Assembly: GCA_963971425.1 (NCBI GenBank)
Contig: OZ020515.1
Location: 20,890,637-20,954,636 of the forward strand
DNA: 64,000 nucleotides
Direction of reading: 5' to 3'
Origin: Bryoerythrophyllum caledonicum
Taxonomy: Eukaryota > Streptophyta > Bryopsida > Pottiales > Pottiaceae
Shown here: piece after piece, positions 37,503-50,279 of the stretch
How the letters are laid out: each line of letters opens with the position of its first letter
Numbering within the stretch: position 1 is the stretch's first letter
The notes under the pieces: model-generated
What the model was told of the DNA's origin: nothing
Seen by the model: the letters and a program-made list of their open reading frames with translations, nothing else
Databases searched by the model: none
Translations under genes and position numbers: made by a program

Positions 37503-39037
37503 GTGAACATCCGTCCATCTTACACGCATAGCAAAACAAATATACCACTCTCCAATGTTGGAAAATTTCAAGCAACAACTCTCGTCTTTACAAATCCTAG
37601 CAGTGCAATACAAGTAAGATTTCCTTTTATTGTTTGTTGGTTATTTTCCATCTCTCAAATTCACTTGTCATCTCTAAGTGGGAAGTTTTTGTTGTAAAAT
37701 CAAAAACTTCACGTCAAGGGACTATAAGCCTTTACTATTGGTAAAAGGGACATTCAAGTTACCAACAAATTTTGAAAGTTGATCAATCCTGGCATTTGCA
37801 GCGATTTGTACCCGAAATACTTTGTTGATTTGACGTTGCCATCTCCGCAAGTTCAAGAATTGGTTGATATATCACCATGGGATAGCACCAAACCTAAGCT
37901 CAACAATCAGGTTGAAGGATGGTAGATTTTTCCAAGTAGACAAAGAAGGAAACATGTGAGTATGACTATATTCATTATATTGCTAGTTCTCACATTGTTA
38001 TGAACAAAGTCATGTTTGAAAATTTTCTACGCGTGTGAGCAACATTAACGAATGGAATTGTACCACTTGAGTTCACTACGGAGAACAACGTCCATCCTGA
38101 GATACCGAGTACTACATAAGTATATATTTGTTTTCAATCGCATAGTGTCTTGTTGAATGATTTGAAGCACAATAACAATGACAAAGTTTAAGGCTAAAAT
38201 TTATTAAACTTTCTCCTTCGAATGAAATTTTTGGAGGTTGCATGTATAGGATGATGTTCAGATGCTGAAATTGTGGCGTTTTTGCTATGAATTCTATAAA
38301 TAGAAAAACTATTCATCAAATATTTGAAATTTTGTATTTTTAATGTTAATATGTAATTATTGAATGAATGTAAGAAAAGATTTGTTCATTATTGTATAAT
38401 TGTAGAATTTGTGATATTTGTTCTAATTACTAATTTATGTTTTGTATATTTCTTACTTACACGTGTAACAAATATAGAACCCTTTACATCTTGCACCCAA
38501 GAGAGGGCTTTCAATGAATTGCAACATCATAGCAGGCTAATTCTCCATTAGACTAGTGCCATGCTTGCACAAAACGAAGAAGCAGAGCAGCACAAGTGCA
38601 TAGTGTAGAATACCTTCAAGACGTAGATGTTTGGTACAACATATACTTTGCTCATTAGTGACACACCTTTTGCGTCTATGAAACCTCATCAACAAGATAT
38701 CATAAAGACTATATTGGAATGGTAGAATGTGGAGAATGATATAGTTGTTCACCGCCAGCTTGAAACTGCATGGCTTTTGAAAATCCTAAATAAAGTATGC
38801 TTGCATAAATGGGTAGTAGAGTACCTTTGCTCTAGAAGGGGTCACTTCACGCGCCTTGTGCACGATGAATTGAGCTGGCTTTTGAATTTTCCCAGGGTAG
38901 CAAATACTACGTCAGAAAAACTACCATCGCTTTACGCATGGAGGAAAGAAAATAAGACTTGGCTGCTTGGTACGGTTATCATATGCTTCAAGAAATTTAT
39001 TCAATTCAGCAGTTACTTAATTTTGTATAGCGTTTGA
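37503..39037 (+). pseudogene. Coding-like patches of an unrecognised decayed gene
   Basis: Plus-strand blocks look coding but are broken: 37503-37617 ending at a GTAAGA donor; about 37776-37955 (SDLYPKYFVDLTLPSPQVQE and DISPWDSTKPKLNNQVEGW, then a stop); 38040-38118 (LTNGIVPLEFTTENNVHPEI); 38474-38551; and 38729-39037 (VVHRQLETAWLLKILNKVCL through SLYAWRKENKTWLLG). I cannot name a family. They may be one gene with several exons or unrelated remnants. Confidence 0.25.
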
Positions 39038-39763
39038 TGAACAATTGATATTGTAGAATTTCATAGCAATCTGTAAGTAGTTATTTTACAAAAACTTGAT
39101 GTTTATAACTCCAAAGAGGAGGTAATGTTGCAATGGCCATGATCCTTATGGATCAAATGCCGTGCATGGAATAGTTGCAAGAGTTGTTAACGAAAAGCGT
39201 TATCAACCACAAGATGTTCACCAATTAAAGCCACAGTAGCTCACATGATTCATCTAGGTCGTGAATTCATTTGAAATAAATTTCTTAGAAAATGGTAGTC
39301 CTCGAGTTAACTATCATAGAATTCTACCATCTTTTTAATGTAGTTGTTTTTCTTATTGATCATTTTAATGGTTCATTATATTATATATAGTAATGTTTTC
39401 TTTATTTATACGTGCATTGTATATAATTGATCACAACAGATGGAGCTTTGTTTGAAAGATACAACCTTCTTTGATGGCAACAAACAAAAGATTGGATTGC
39501 CATACATGAGCAAGAAAATTATATAAAGCAAAATTTGGATAAGCTAAGACGGTTGAAGTGATTTTTCATCGAGCGGATGTGGGTGTAAATACCAATGATG
39601 TTTGGAACAATGATATTAATATTCCCTTGTAAAGAATCACATATCACAAGAAGAACTTCGGTCCTCACTTAAGCGGGCCGAAGTGAATAAAGTGTATGTT
39701 TATTCCACCACTAAAGTTTAAACCAATGTCCACCAAATATAGATTTTTGTCAAAGATCAAAAT
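39038..39763. other. Intergenic DNA; possible 3' body of the 5S-headed element
   Basis: On the minus strand, just downstream of the 5S-like head, a GGTGGAATAAACATACACTT-type block (about 39680-39715) also occurs at about 59515-59545. This hints at a shared retroposon body. Otherwise AT-rich without a gene. Confidence 0.4.
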
Positions 39764-39882
39764 GGATGCATCACCAGAACTTTCCGGAAGGTCACCCATC
39801 TCAGTACTATTGTGGCCCAAAGGCGCTTAACTTCAGAGTTCTGATGGAATCTGGTGTAGTAGCCTTGGTGTGACCGCATCAC
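39764..39882 (-). rRNA. 5S rRNA-like sequence (pseudogene or 5S-derived SINE head)
   Basis: The 119-bp minus-strand sequence aligns end to end with plant 5S rRNA from GATGCGGTCA to GGTGATGCATCC. It keeps CCATCAGAACT, the box A core GAAGTTAAGCG, TAGTACT and the box C core GATGGGTGACC. By eye roughly four-fifths of bases match, with most changes in the stem I, loop B and 3' half stems. It is a single copy here, not an array, so it is more likely a pseudogene or the promoter head of a retroposon than a working gene. Confidence 0.8.
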
Positions 39883-41481
39883 AAATCACGTATCATACGC
39901 TGTATAAAAGTAATAGAATTGTGCAGATTTTTACTTATGTCAACTATGATATTGGTGAAAAATCTATTGTTGATTAGAAAGGATGTTCTTTAACGTGGCT
40001 CCATTGGTTGGCTGAAAAATGTGGCTAGAAAATAGCTCGCAAATAGGGTGGGGTGGGCACAGTGTGAGTGACTCTCTCTTTCTTGATCTTCGATGTATAG
40101 GCTTTTCTTCCTCTTTGCCATGAGTTGTGCTTTTGTAGGAGCCATGTTGTCATTGTTGATGCCACATTTTTCATTGGTGGTTTTCTTGTCCATGCCCTTT
40201 TGTCAATGGAGACCTTGGTTGCTTGACCTTTGTATGCACGTTTGGTTCTTTCTTTAATGGTTATCTTAGAGTCGTATCATGTGTATGAGCATTAGCAAGA
40301 TACCATTGGTGATTTGGAACATGTTATAGGCAGAAGGAAGGTTGTGTACTAGACTTGCAGGACAAATGGAAAACTTGCTCCTCTTATCTTCACTTTGAGG
40401 TACCACCCTAAGGTTGCATTTTGAGCTGTACTAACTGGCCGAGTTGCATAGAAGATAGGTCTCAACAACATCTTGAAGGCATGGTTGTCATTGATGCACA
40501 AATGGCCATAGAGTGGCTTTGATGTCAACATACCTTGGCGACATACTAGTAATGTTAAGGCAATCACTTTGTACAAATATAAAATACTTCTATTTCCATT
40601 TCCATGGAGCCCTTACGTACATGCATTAGTTTAACATAAACCTTGATGTGTTAATAGATGGTAGGGTTTGCTATTTACTCCATTTATGGTGAACTGAGTT
40701 TTGACTGCGAAGGTCTCGGCTTCTAGATTCACAGATTTTTTTTAGTATCACCACATCACTTTCGTATTTGATAAAAGCTTGTATTTGTAGATATTACAAG
40801 GGCAACTTTTGATGGATTATATGCACGTTTGTTAGCTTGGATTTCTTGTTCCCAATATTATTGATGTGCATTTCATGCCACATTTTCCATGAGTGGCGTT
40901 GGCCTCCACGCCCCTTTGTCGCAGGAGGAGAGGAGGGTCTCTTCACACTCTAGATCATGTGCCAATTCTACATCCTGGATTTTGTCTTTGCTTAAGTTTG
41001 CATTGCATCATATGTCGACATTTGCTTCTATGAGGAAGAGTCATGCCATTGCTTCTAACAGGTCTGTAATTTCCAAATTTCTCTCTCCAACAACCTTTCC
41101 ATCTTCCCCATCTTTGCATGAGAAGTAACCTTCTTTCTCTCTTTGTGCATGTCTAAATTATTGCCGGGTAGAATACTCCCAAACCAACCGCGTCTTGCAC
41201 CTTTGATTTAAAATCCAAGAATCTGCTCCTAGACCAAGAAGGAAGCTCCATCAGGATTGCCAACTTTATATTGAGCAACATCATGCGCTATGGCCATTTC
41301 TTCAAGTCTACTTGCGGAAGCCTAAATCTCGCCTCTCTAGAGATAAGACTCTAAAAGCCGCAACACTCTTTGTGTTATCTTATGGTGATGGCGGCTAATG
41401 TAACATTAGGGCACTTGTGCATGTGATTCAACAACATTGGTATGGAGGTCCCCAAGCAAAAATTTGGAGTTGTGAAGTGAT
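39883..41481. other. Intergenic DNA, no gene seen
   Basis: A diverged direct repeat of about 60 bp (ATGCCACATTTTTCATTGGT and the following CATGCCC-TTTGTC) lies at about 40155-40205 and 40870-40920. No conserved frame. Confidence 0.45.
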
Positions 41482-42822
41482 CACTATAAGAAACCCGTGA
41501 TTTTTGTGACGTTAGTTGTGATCTAGTGTGTTTTTCAAAACATGTTTTTGCGAACGGGCCGTGCCTTGGGCTTTCGGATTCTGGTGGATGTTGCACCAAA
41601 CATGAAAAATTGGCGGAAAAACGCAGAGATGTTAGCATAAACGTATTTGTTTTGCGGGACGTCCTAGTGAACGTAGTCATGTTTTAGACAACGTCCTCAG
41701 AAAGGTGACAATGCCACGTTGGCAGGGGGGTTTCAGATTCACTGTGAGTAACTTCGAGATTGTTACTGCAACCTCCCGTAAAACACTGCCCAACGGTTAA
41801 AACACAATGGAGATGGGCTGACCCCTACAAAAATAAAAACGTGGATGTCGTTACTGACGTCACAAAAAACGTGTTTGAGCCACGTAGGCAAGGTAGAAAT
41901 TGGATTCTTTTTAAAATGTTTGTGCCACGTAGGCAAGGTTGAAATCAGCTACCACGTAGGCAAAGAGGATGTTGGAACAAACGTCTGGATGGACGTCTAC
42001 TGTGACATTTTAATGTTTATGCTAACACGAGGCCAACACCATGACAAATCCAATAATCCCATGTAGATTGTCACCACTTGTGCATCCCATTGTATATGTA
42101 TGTAAGGCCTTCTCTCCTATCTCATCACACTTGAATCAAGAGTGATTCACTTTCATCCATCTATTTGGATGAATTTGAATTACCCTTGAAACTTAAAGTG
42201 ATACGGTATTTTTTGATGACATGGCGCTTCTTTTTGGTGACATGACACTTGCTTTTGCTGACTTGGTGCTTGCTTTTGGTGACCTCCATCTCAACGAACG
42301 TCACAGAAAACGTCATAACGAACGTCACAGAAAACATACCGTGTTAGAAATGACGTCCCAATTTACACTGTCCACAATTAATTATTGCATTAAACTATGC
42401 TGATTGGACATGCCACGTCATATTTTTAAAAGTGACACGTCATATTTTAAAGGTGCCACGTCATAAAATGGCGGGTCCACGTATGCAAGCCTAGTCACAA
42501 TCGTATGCCACGTCATGCGCCACATCATGGGCCACATTACCAAGGGCCCGGATGAAAAATTTGGGGATGTGGCACTGCCCGTCCATGTGGCGATGACGTG
42601 GACGCGACGTGGCAGCCACATGGCAGATTTTTAACACCTTCAACCCCCAAGTTTTTGTGACGTTTTAAAAAACGTGGGCCTGTTTTTTGAGATTTTGGCA
42701 TGTTTTTCGCATGTCAATTGTAACGGATTTTTTTGGACGTCAACGTTGACGTGCCGGATGCTGCACAAAACGTATTTGCACCTTAGTTGCCCTGTCACAA
42801 AAAACACGGGTTTCTTATAGTG
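41482..42822. mobile_element. Non-autonomous CACTA (En/Spm-type) DNA transposon, complete
   Basis: 1341 bp with inverted ends CACTATAAGAAACCCGTG at the left and CACGGGTTTCTTATAGTG at the right, extending to about 28 bp with one mismatch (TTTTTGTGAC). The flanks carry a 3-bp duplication, GAT, at 41479-41481 and 42823-42825, as CACTA elements make. Subterminal repeats are present: CCACGTAGGCAAGGT three times near 41880-41970, and CACGTCATATTTT/CCACGTCAT words repeated at 42415-42600. Such repeats are where the family's TnpA-like protein binds. There is no transposase frame, so it would depend on another element. Confidence 0.92.
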
Positions 42823-42825
42823 GAT

Positions 42826-45084
42826 TCACTACACCAAGCTCTACGGCTTCTTGCCCTTTGACAACAAGAACATCTCAAGTCTCTATCGCAACATTATTAT
42901 AAGGATGTGACATAATGTGCAACTTGCTTCTAAATTTTTATGATTTTTGTTGGTTTGGTCTGTTTTGAAATGATGCTCCCAAGCCAATTATCTGCCGAGG
43001 AGCCTAACTTCAATATGAGCATGTTGAAGCGGATCCATTGCAACGCATCACCATCGCCGAGACATATTGCTAACCCTTCTTCCAAATCAAGCTACATCGC
43101 GCTCCCCCCACCAAGACTGTGTATCAAGTGAAGAAGATATTTACATGATCTCTCTACATGTGTCTTTTCTCTTTTGGATGATTTCTAATGGATGGACGTG
43201 GGTGTGTAGATTGACAAGGATATCATTGTGAGAGTGGAGAAGATGGCAATGGCATGTGAATTAATTCCTTGAGCTTGTTGTCTTGCTCTGTTGGATGCAA
43301 TCTGTCATATTTTTTCTAACTTAATAGAATGTGCGTAATTAGAGCGATGAATGTTTCAAATGTTAATATTTCCAGTGGTCAGGCAAGCTCATGCTCAATA
43401 TACCTCTAAAAAGGTAATGAATGCGTAGTTGAATATTAATGTGGACGGTAAACATAGTATCGGATCTCATTATTTGTATTAATGACACGTTTCTATTTTA
43501 GATCTTCTATTTTTATGAATACCTATGGGAAGAAATTATTTAGACCTTAACGTACCTGTCAATTAGTGAAATATTAATGCTATTCACACTTGGCTATGTT
43601 CCGCTAATTATGATAACTTAATAGTATATATGGTGTAATATGTGCTCATGTAATAAAGTTGATCATGCAACTAATCTTTTTTTCAAAGCCAAAGAACGAG
43701 GAAGTTCTTGAGGTGACTTCTCATCCAAATATTAAACAATTACTTGTCCTTTGTATATCATAATCTATTACAAGTTATCATGTCTTGATGTTTTGTTAAA
43801 AATATGGTATTCCAATGTTGATTAGATTTGATTTTGAGACAACTTTAAAGTTGAACCTTTTGCATCAACTCCCCGCCCGAAACCGCCACTTTTCCATTGC
43901 TTAGCCACAACCGTGCGGATTTGTTTAATTTTGATTTCGTCATCGTCCATGCAAATTTGCTTTACATAGATCCACATCAATTATGTGCAAAAAATACGGA
44001 ACAACCAATATTATTTATGCATTACATGATTTGATGTAGATTGAATATTAAGGTGGACCACTATAATTTGGGTTTACAGAAATTAGTGTGGGTATTTTGA
44101 AATAATCAATTCCACACTATGACAGGTGAACGGTGTAATATAGCCTAGAATTTGACAAATGTGTTCATACTTTTTAAACATATGGTGACACGTAAAAATG
44201 TTGGAATGACCATGTTTTTTTTTCATTTTTTTGGCACACTAGTTGCTATATTGGCAACTTGCAACAAGTGTTTCCATCAAGCAAAGAGAAGATTTCATAG
44301 CCAAAAATTGAACCCACAATCAGTCCATTCAACTTGGGTATCTTTCCACCACCACCTTGTAGTTTAACCCTTAAAGGTCAGTGGAGGTCTTTGTATACGG
44401 TCACATATTTTACTCTTAACATACAAAAAATATTTTTTAATTTAGCAAGACAAACGTTTTTGGATTCAAGATTCTTCAACTAACATCTTTTATTTGGAGG
44501 TCATTTCAATATGTGAACCTTATCATGCTCAAATACGACACCATACATGTAGAATACATGACCATTTTGCAACTTCTCAAGCATGTAGTAGGAGCAATAA
44601 TGATCTAAATTAGAATTGCCATGTGCCATTGGATTGAGCTCAACACAAATATAAACTCTTGTAACTATTGTATACATCAATTCCTATACCTTGTGTGTCA
44701 AATACACCAAAAACATCATGTTGCAACCCAAATGTGGCTTCTAAGACCTTTTAGGATTAAAATCATCTTGAATACAATCTAAATCAGGATTTTAAGTTTA
44801 AGGCCATCTTGGACAAGGGATGACTATGTTGTAAAGGTGCAATCACCTCGTTCTTTAACAACGCCTAGGGCCAATTGACCCCCTAGTTCTCCCTTGTGGG
44901 ATGAACGGGGAAGTTTTCTTGTGGATGAAAAGGCTTGGGAAGCTGGCCAAGCGGTGAAGCCCCAGCCAGTATCCACAACATTGTCCACCCCACCTCGGCC
45001 CAGCCTATGCCCCCGCACACCCTAGCCCCGACTTGTGCAAATCATTCCTGCCTTCTATTGCCGTGTCTCCTCACTCCTTTGTTA
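42826..45084. other. Intergenic DNA, no gene seen apart from a MITE
   Basis: AT-rich, short frames only; a family 2 MITE fragment lies at 44364. Confidence 0.5.
44364..44580 (+). mobile_element. Family 2 MITE, right end lost or diverged
   Basis: Begins TTAACCCTTAAAGGTCAGTG, continues TATACGGTCACATATTTTACTC and TTTAGCAAGAC, then ATGTAGAATA. It retains an unoccupied TTTTTTAATTTAGCAAG at the place where copy C entered the MITE at 21036. The right TTAA end is not clear. Confidence 0.65.
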
Positions 45085-45094
45085 TGAAAAGAAA

Positions 45095-45651
45095 GATTGA
45101 AAACTACAACAGATCAAGAGTCCTAACCAATATCAAATAAACAAAAAAACATACACTAAAACAAGTATATGTAGTACACCCTCAAGGAATAACTAGTAAA
45201 TCACAAAAGTAATCAAATGTCTCGCACTCCACAAAGGGAGAATCAACTAGCGCAAGTAGTGTATGAAAATGCGGAGCCTTCACTAATGATAAACAATCAC
45301 TTACAAGTAAAGGTAATTACTAAACATTCTCTAACTCACTCACAAAGCTTGATTTGACAAAAACATCAAGTTGAGGACGTATGTGGCGCTATACACACAC
45401 ACACAATCCTAAGTGGATGGAAATCATCCACAGATGAATGCAGTGCGCCGCCGTACGTCCCTAAATCCGTCGAGTAGTAACAAACTAATCTACGCTAAAA
45501 CACTACGATGTGGATAGGCCCTCGACACCAAGTTCCGTGACAGCTGTTGTGTAAAGAAAGATCAATAACCACACTAGATCAAGAGTCCTAACCAACATCA
45601 AATAAAAAAAACCATACAATAAAACAAGTATATGTAGTACATCCTCAAATG
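45095..45651. repeat. Direct repeats of about 90 bp flanking the left LTR
   Basis: A block containing AAGAAAGAT, AGATCAAGAGTCCTAACCAA and AACAAGTATATGTAGTACA occurs at about 45088-45188 and again at about 45560-45648, immediately either side of the left LTR. A C10 run follows at 45651. Confidence 0.75.
45191..45542 (-). repeat. Left (3') LTR of the gypsy element
   Basis: About 352 bp matching 52257-52614 at roughly four-fifths identity by eye. Read on the minus strand it starts TGTCACGGAACTTGGTG. An AC microsatellite and the palindromic word GGATGATTTCCATCC are shared. Confidence 0.8.
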
Positions 45652-46019
45652 CCCCCCCCCTTAGTGGATAAAGTGACCTTCTATTTAGCTAGAATCAAAC
45701 AAGACTAACATGACTAAACACACGGTGATGTCGCTGCAACAACTGTACGCATCTAGTCGAAGATGTCGCGAGTTGCGGAATCCAAAAGTGTGTACAAAAG
45801 TAACAAAGAGAGGATAGGTCGGGTGCAATGTGAGCCCCATCTTTAATTGCCCTATACAACTTTGTTGCCAATTCCTTTGTCAATCTTCACCTACCCTATC
45901 ACTGAATAAAAAGCAAGAACATCTAACTCGATGGTAATGCACCACATAGTGACAATTCAACAAGGAATTCAAGCTGTATTATCAAGTCAAATGTGGCTCG
46001 AAGACCTCCAACAATGAAG

Positions 46020-46300
46020 GCAAAGTTCAATCCCCAGATAGTAGAGTAGAAAGAGGCAATGTCAAACAAACCATATGCCAACCACAATGACAATGGTCAC
46101 AAAGCAACATGGTAGTTGCGCCCTTCTTCCCACCACATACGAAATACAGAAGGTCGTTTCGCACAACGGCCAACTCCAAATGAATGGAGCCATCAATGGG
46201 TAATGGCATGGAGCACAATTCTTAGAGTGCTCTCGACACTCCCAGCCATCTTTGCCTTCCAGCAACAAGATGCCACTGGGTAACACATCACACAAAGAAT
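46020..46300 (-). other. PHD-finger-like region at the 3' end of the gypsy fossil
   Basis: One frame shows MLLCDHCHCGWHMVCLT after a CGG-containing stretch, the Cys4-His-Cys core spacing of a PHD finger (CD.C..GWH..CL). PHD fingers read histone tails. In a retroelement such a module after integrase could steer insertion, as chromodomains do in other gypsy clades; that role is inference. Confidence 0.65.
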
Positions 46301-46616
46301 AGTACGCCCTACCGTGACGTCCAACGTCCAGGGCGCCTCACGTTGCAAATAAATAAGATTTTCCGTGGAAAAATGACGCAACTGAGGTTGGTAGGCACCG
46401 CTACGAGTACGGACGTACTGTAAGGTGTCACGGTGCTGAGCAATGGACAAGTTTTCTATGGCCATAGGCATGGCCCGCTGAAGAACTCCGCTTGATCCCG
46501 TAGACATTGGGCCCACACCTTCGGATTGTCCAAATCCACAACCGGAGCCAATTTTTCCCGAACGGAACTCCGTAAAATTGGCTCCCGCCCGTACAACAAC
46601 TGATACGGGGGTAGAA

Positions 46617-47425
46617 GTCTACTAAGGTTACTAACTTTTGGGCAAAAAACATATAATTCAAAGTATATTTGTTTTGGAGCCCTTTGTTAAATTGTTGATA
46701 AATGCCAACCGTCCATTGATTAGGTGTGAAGAAATCATAGCCAATAAAATGTTAGATGAACAGATAATATCTTGAAGAAGGTGGTGATTTTTTGGACTTT
46801 GTGTTGTCATAATACATGTCGTTCTATAGGTGGCCCAACCCTTTCCCAAGATGAGTATATTGCATACTGCAGAGACTGAAAATATACCAAATATACTATG
46901 CAATATATATGTTAAATCAAGGCACCAAAAACTAGGTTTTGAAAAAAATGGTCGAAGATTTTTTTTTTGGAAAACATTTTATGCATCAAGATAGATTTTT
47001 GTATACTAAAAAAGGTTGGATAAGAATTTGGAGAAAAAACAACATTAATTTTTAATTTAGGCTTCTTAAAAAAATAGCTTATTTTTTAGCAATAAAAGCC
47101 AAATCAAGTTTTGGATCTAGAATTTTCAATTATAATGTAGGAGCACATTATGGTATTTTACTTCCTGAAACTCTCAAAAAAGAATATTTGTTTGATTTGA
47201 CATACCTGTGACATGTATGTAGTAATGAAAGGTATACTTCTATTGGCCAAACCATGAGCCAAAACTCTAATTTCTTAGGACTCTCATATTGCTATTGAAG
47301 TAAGCAATTACACTCCATTAGAAGAATTCCAAAATCAAACCTACATTGGCACTAGGTAGCAAATGAAGGCTCGTGACTTGTCCCTATACCATTTATGACA
47401 GGTTTTTCATACTAGCTTAGTCGAC
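46617..47425. mobile_element. AT-rich insertion inside the gypsy integrase region
   Basis: About 0.8 kb of AT-rich DNA, unlike the GC-balanced retroelement around it, separates two integrase blocks. Its edges are imperfect inverted repeats: GTCTACTAAGGTTACTA at the left and, read inward from the right, GTCGACTAAGCTAGTA. It probably is a non-autonomous DNA transposon that entered after the gypsy element had landed. Superfamily not determined. Confidence 0.6.
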
Positions 47426-50279
47426 CGAGACATATGGATTAAAAGCAGCCAGTGAAGCCTCCCGGCTAAACCGGTATCCCATGGTGATCCATGGTATCAT
47501 CATATCCCAATCACGGTGGCCATCCAGAAGTAATTCATACTTCCGTAGGCCCCGCTTCACAGTCTGAACCACACGCTCCGCCAAACCATTAGCTTCCAGG
47601 TGATCCCGAGAAGTGGTACGATGGTCAATCAAAGCTCTAATATACAAAGCTTTCAAAGCCCCAAGGAACTTACGCCCTGATCTGTCAAAACCTCAGTTGG
47701 GGCTCCAAAACAAGCCAACACCCGGTCGAGAAATGCCATGGCTGCCAACTCTAAAGAGTTGTGCAGAAGAGCCACGAGCTTAATTCACTTGATGAAATGC
47801 TCCACCATCACCAAGACATACTTTGCTCCGCATGGAGTCACAACAAGTGGACTAGCAAAGTCCAAAGACCACCGGTATCCAAGCCCCATAATGGGCAAAG
47901 GTTGCAACGTGGTGACAAGGTATTGAAGCTAAATCTAACTCGATCACATACTTCACACCGAGAAACATATGTGGCGACCTACTATAACATGCCGGTCCAC
48001 CACTATTAGCTGTGGAACATTGAATGAGTTCGTCGCACACCAAAATGTCTTAGGTCTTCGTGTACTTGACGTACCAACGAAGCCTTCAGATGTACTTAGG
48101 AACTATGCGCCTAGTCCCATCTGGTCACACCCAAAATAGAAGCTCGTTCTCCCGACGGAACTTTGCTATTTGGTGTCCAACTCCATCACGCTCCATAGCA
48201 GAAAGAGTTGGGGGAAGTGTCCCATGTTGTAGCTTGTGCAAGACTGGAACGTCTTCCCACACATCGCTAACAACTTGGGCTCTATTCGGTACCTCATTTG
48301 TTGCCAAATCAGACAATGTGAATGCGGAGCCAGACATCAACGTGACGTAAGCCGCTGCATGCCACCCCGGGACTAACTCCTTGTCACAGTCCCCATGCCT
48401 CCTGCTACAAGTCAGATCCTCCTCCAAAGGGCTTGGATTACGAGATAGACAATTCGCATCGAGGTTCGTGATGCCGGCTCAATGTACAACTTCAAAGTCA
48501 TAATCCTGAAGCAACAAAGCCTACCTAGCAAGCTTGCCAGTAAGCTTGTCAGACTCCATGAGCCACTTCAAAGGTTGATGGTTGGTCACCAACGTAAAAC
48601 CTTGCCCATACAAATAGGGCCTAAAATGGCCTATGGCCCAAACTACGGCCAAAGCCTCCCCCTCATAGGACAAATAGTTGAACTCCGCGTTGTTGTTGCT
48701 CCTAGAAGCAAACGCCACAACGTACTCAGGTCCCTTATCATCCTTCTGAGTCAACACAACCGCCAATTCCACAACACTCTAATCTGTGTGCAACTAATTT
48801 AAGGGTCGTGTAGCATCCGGACGCCGTAGCACAGGCGCACAACTGAGCTTCAGCTTCAAAGTAGCAAACCCCTGCGGCTGCTCCCGTCCCCAAGTCCATG
48901 ATTGATCCTTTCCCGTGATAATAGTCAACGGCTTAGCAATTAAGCTAAAGTTCTTGACAAACTAGCGATAGTAATTCGCCAAGCTAAGAAAAGCTCGAAG
49001 CCTTGACACGTCGGTTGGGGCATGAATCTTCTGCAACGCATCCACCTTGGCCTCCTATACACCAAGGCCCCCCTGGAACAATCGTATGTCTCAAATACAA
49101 CAACCGATTGTGGAAGAACTTGCACTTGCCATAGTGCAAGCGCAATCCCCACTGCTGTAATCTCTTGAACACCGCCTAAAAATGCCTTACATGCTCCTGT
49201 AGGCTGCTCCTAAAAATGATAACATTATCAATATAGCATCGAGCAATTGTTAAACCGGCCAACACTCAATCCATGACCCTCTGAAACTCAGCCGGTGCGT
49301 TCTTGAGGCCAAATGGGAGAAACTTCCAATGATAGAGTTGATCTCTCTTATCCTGATCAATGGTAACTGGTGGTAACCAGACCGCAAATCTAGAGTACTA
49401 AATACTCTAGTGTGGCCCACCACATCTAACAACTCCTCCGACGTGGGCATGGGATACCAGTCTAAATTGGTCTTGCATTTAACTGGTCTAAAATCCCCAC
49501 ACATTTGCTTCTTCGTCTAGTTGCCAAAGATGTCCTTCTTCGATGGCATAACCGTGGCACAAGTGTACTCGCCATTGGAAAGCTCAATCAAGCCGGCGGC
49601 CACCAACTCTTGACAACAAGTCTAGACCCCAACTTCCTTTGAAAGGCTGAGCTTGTAAGGTCATCGGAAGATTGGGTGGTTGTTCTCCAACTGAATGTGA
49701 ATGGGCTTGCCTCTATATCCCTCCAAATATCGAGACTAAAAGCAAAACAACTACCATACAAACGTATAAACACTTGTATCCTCCGTGCCTCGGCATCGGT
49801 AAAATGTGGCCCTAAATTTAAAGGCCAATCATCAAATTCTGTGGTCTTGTTTTCCACCGTAGAAGACTCACGGCGTGATTGCTACTTGGTAGCAGAGGCG
49901 GCATTCATGCCCGAAGACTCCTCACTCACAGGATCTAGAGAAAATCTCATGTCGTGATGATAAAATTGGAAAATGATATCCCGGGCATCCTCTCGGCCAA
50001 AGTTCTCCGCCAAGGCTGCAAAGACACACTGAGCACATAGCTCCTCAACAACATGCGTCTTCAAACAAAAAAACAATTCCGCTTCCTCGATCGCTATGAG
50101 ATGTGTCACCACGACCCCCTGACCATTAGAGTCTGCCCCTAGCACGTGTGGATGGTTACGCAAACCGCACTGAATGGCGAAATAAAGGCCAAAAATCTAA
50201 ACAAGAGTGTTGAGGTCAATGGCTTGATCCAACAAATAACAACGCTCGCCCTCAAAGAGATCCGGTGCGGCGGTGGTGC

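Noticed and set aside
45191-45542. Solo LTR
   Set aside because: A matching LTR at 52257-52614 in the same orientation, with retroelement domains between, shows it belongs to one element, though the left flank is rearranged.
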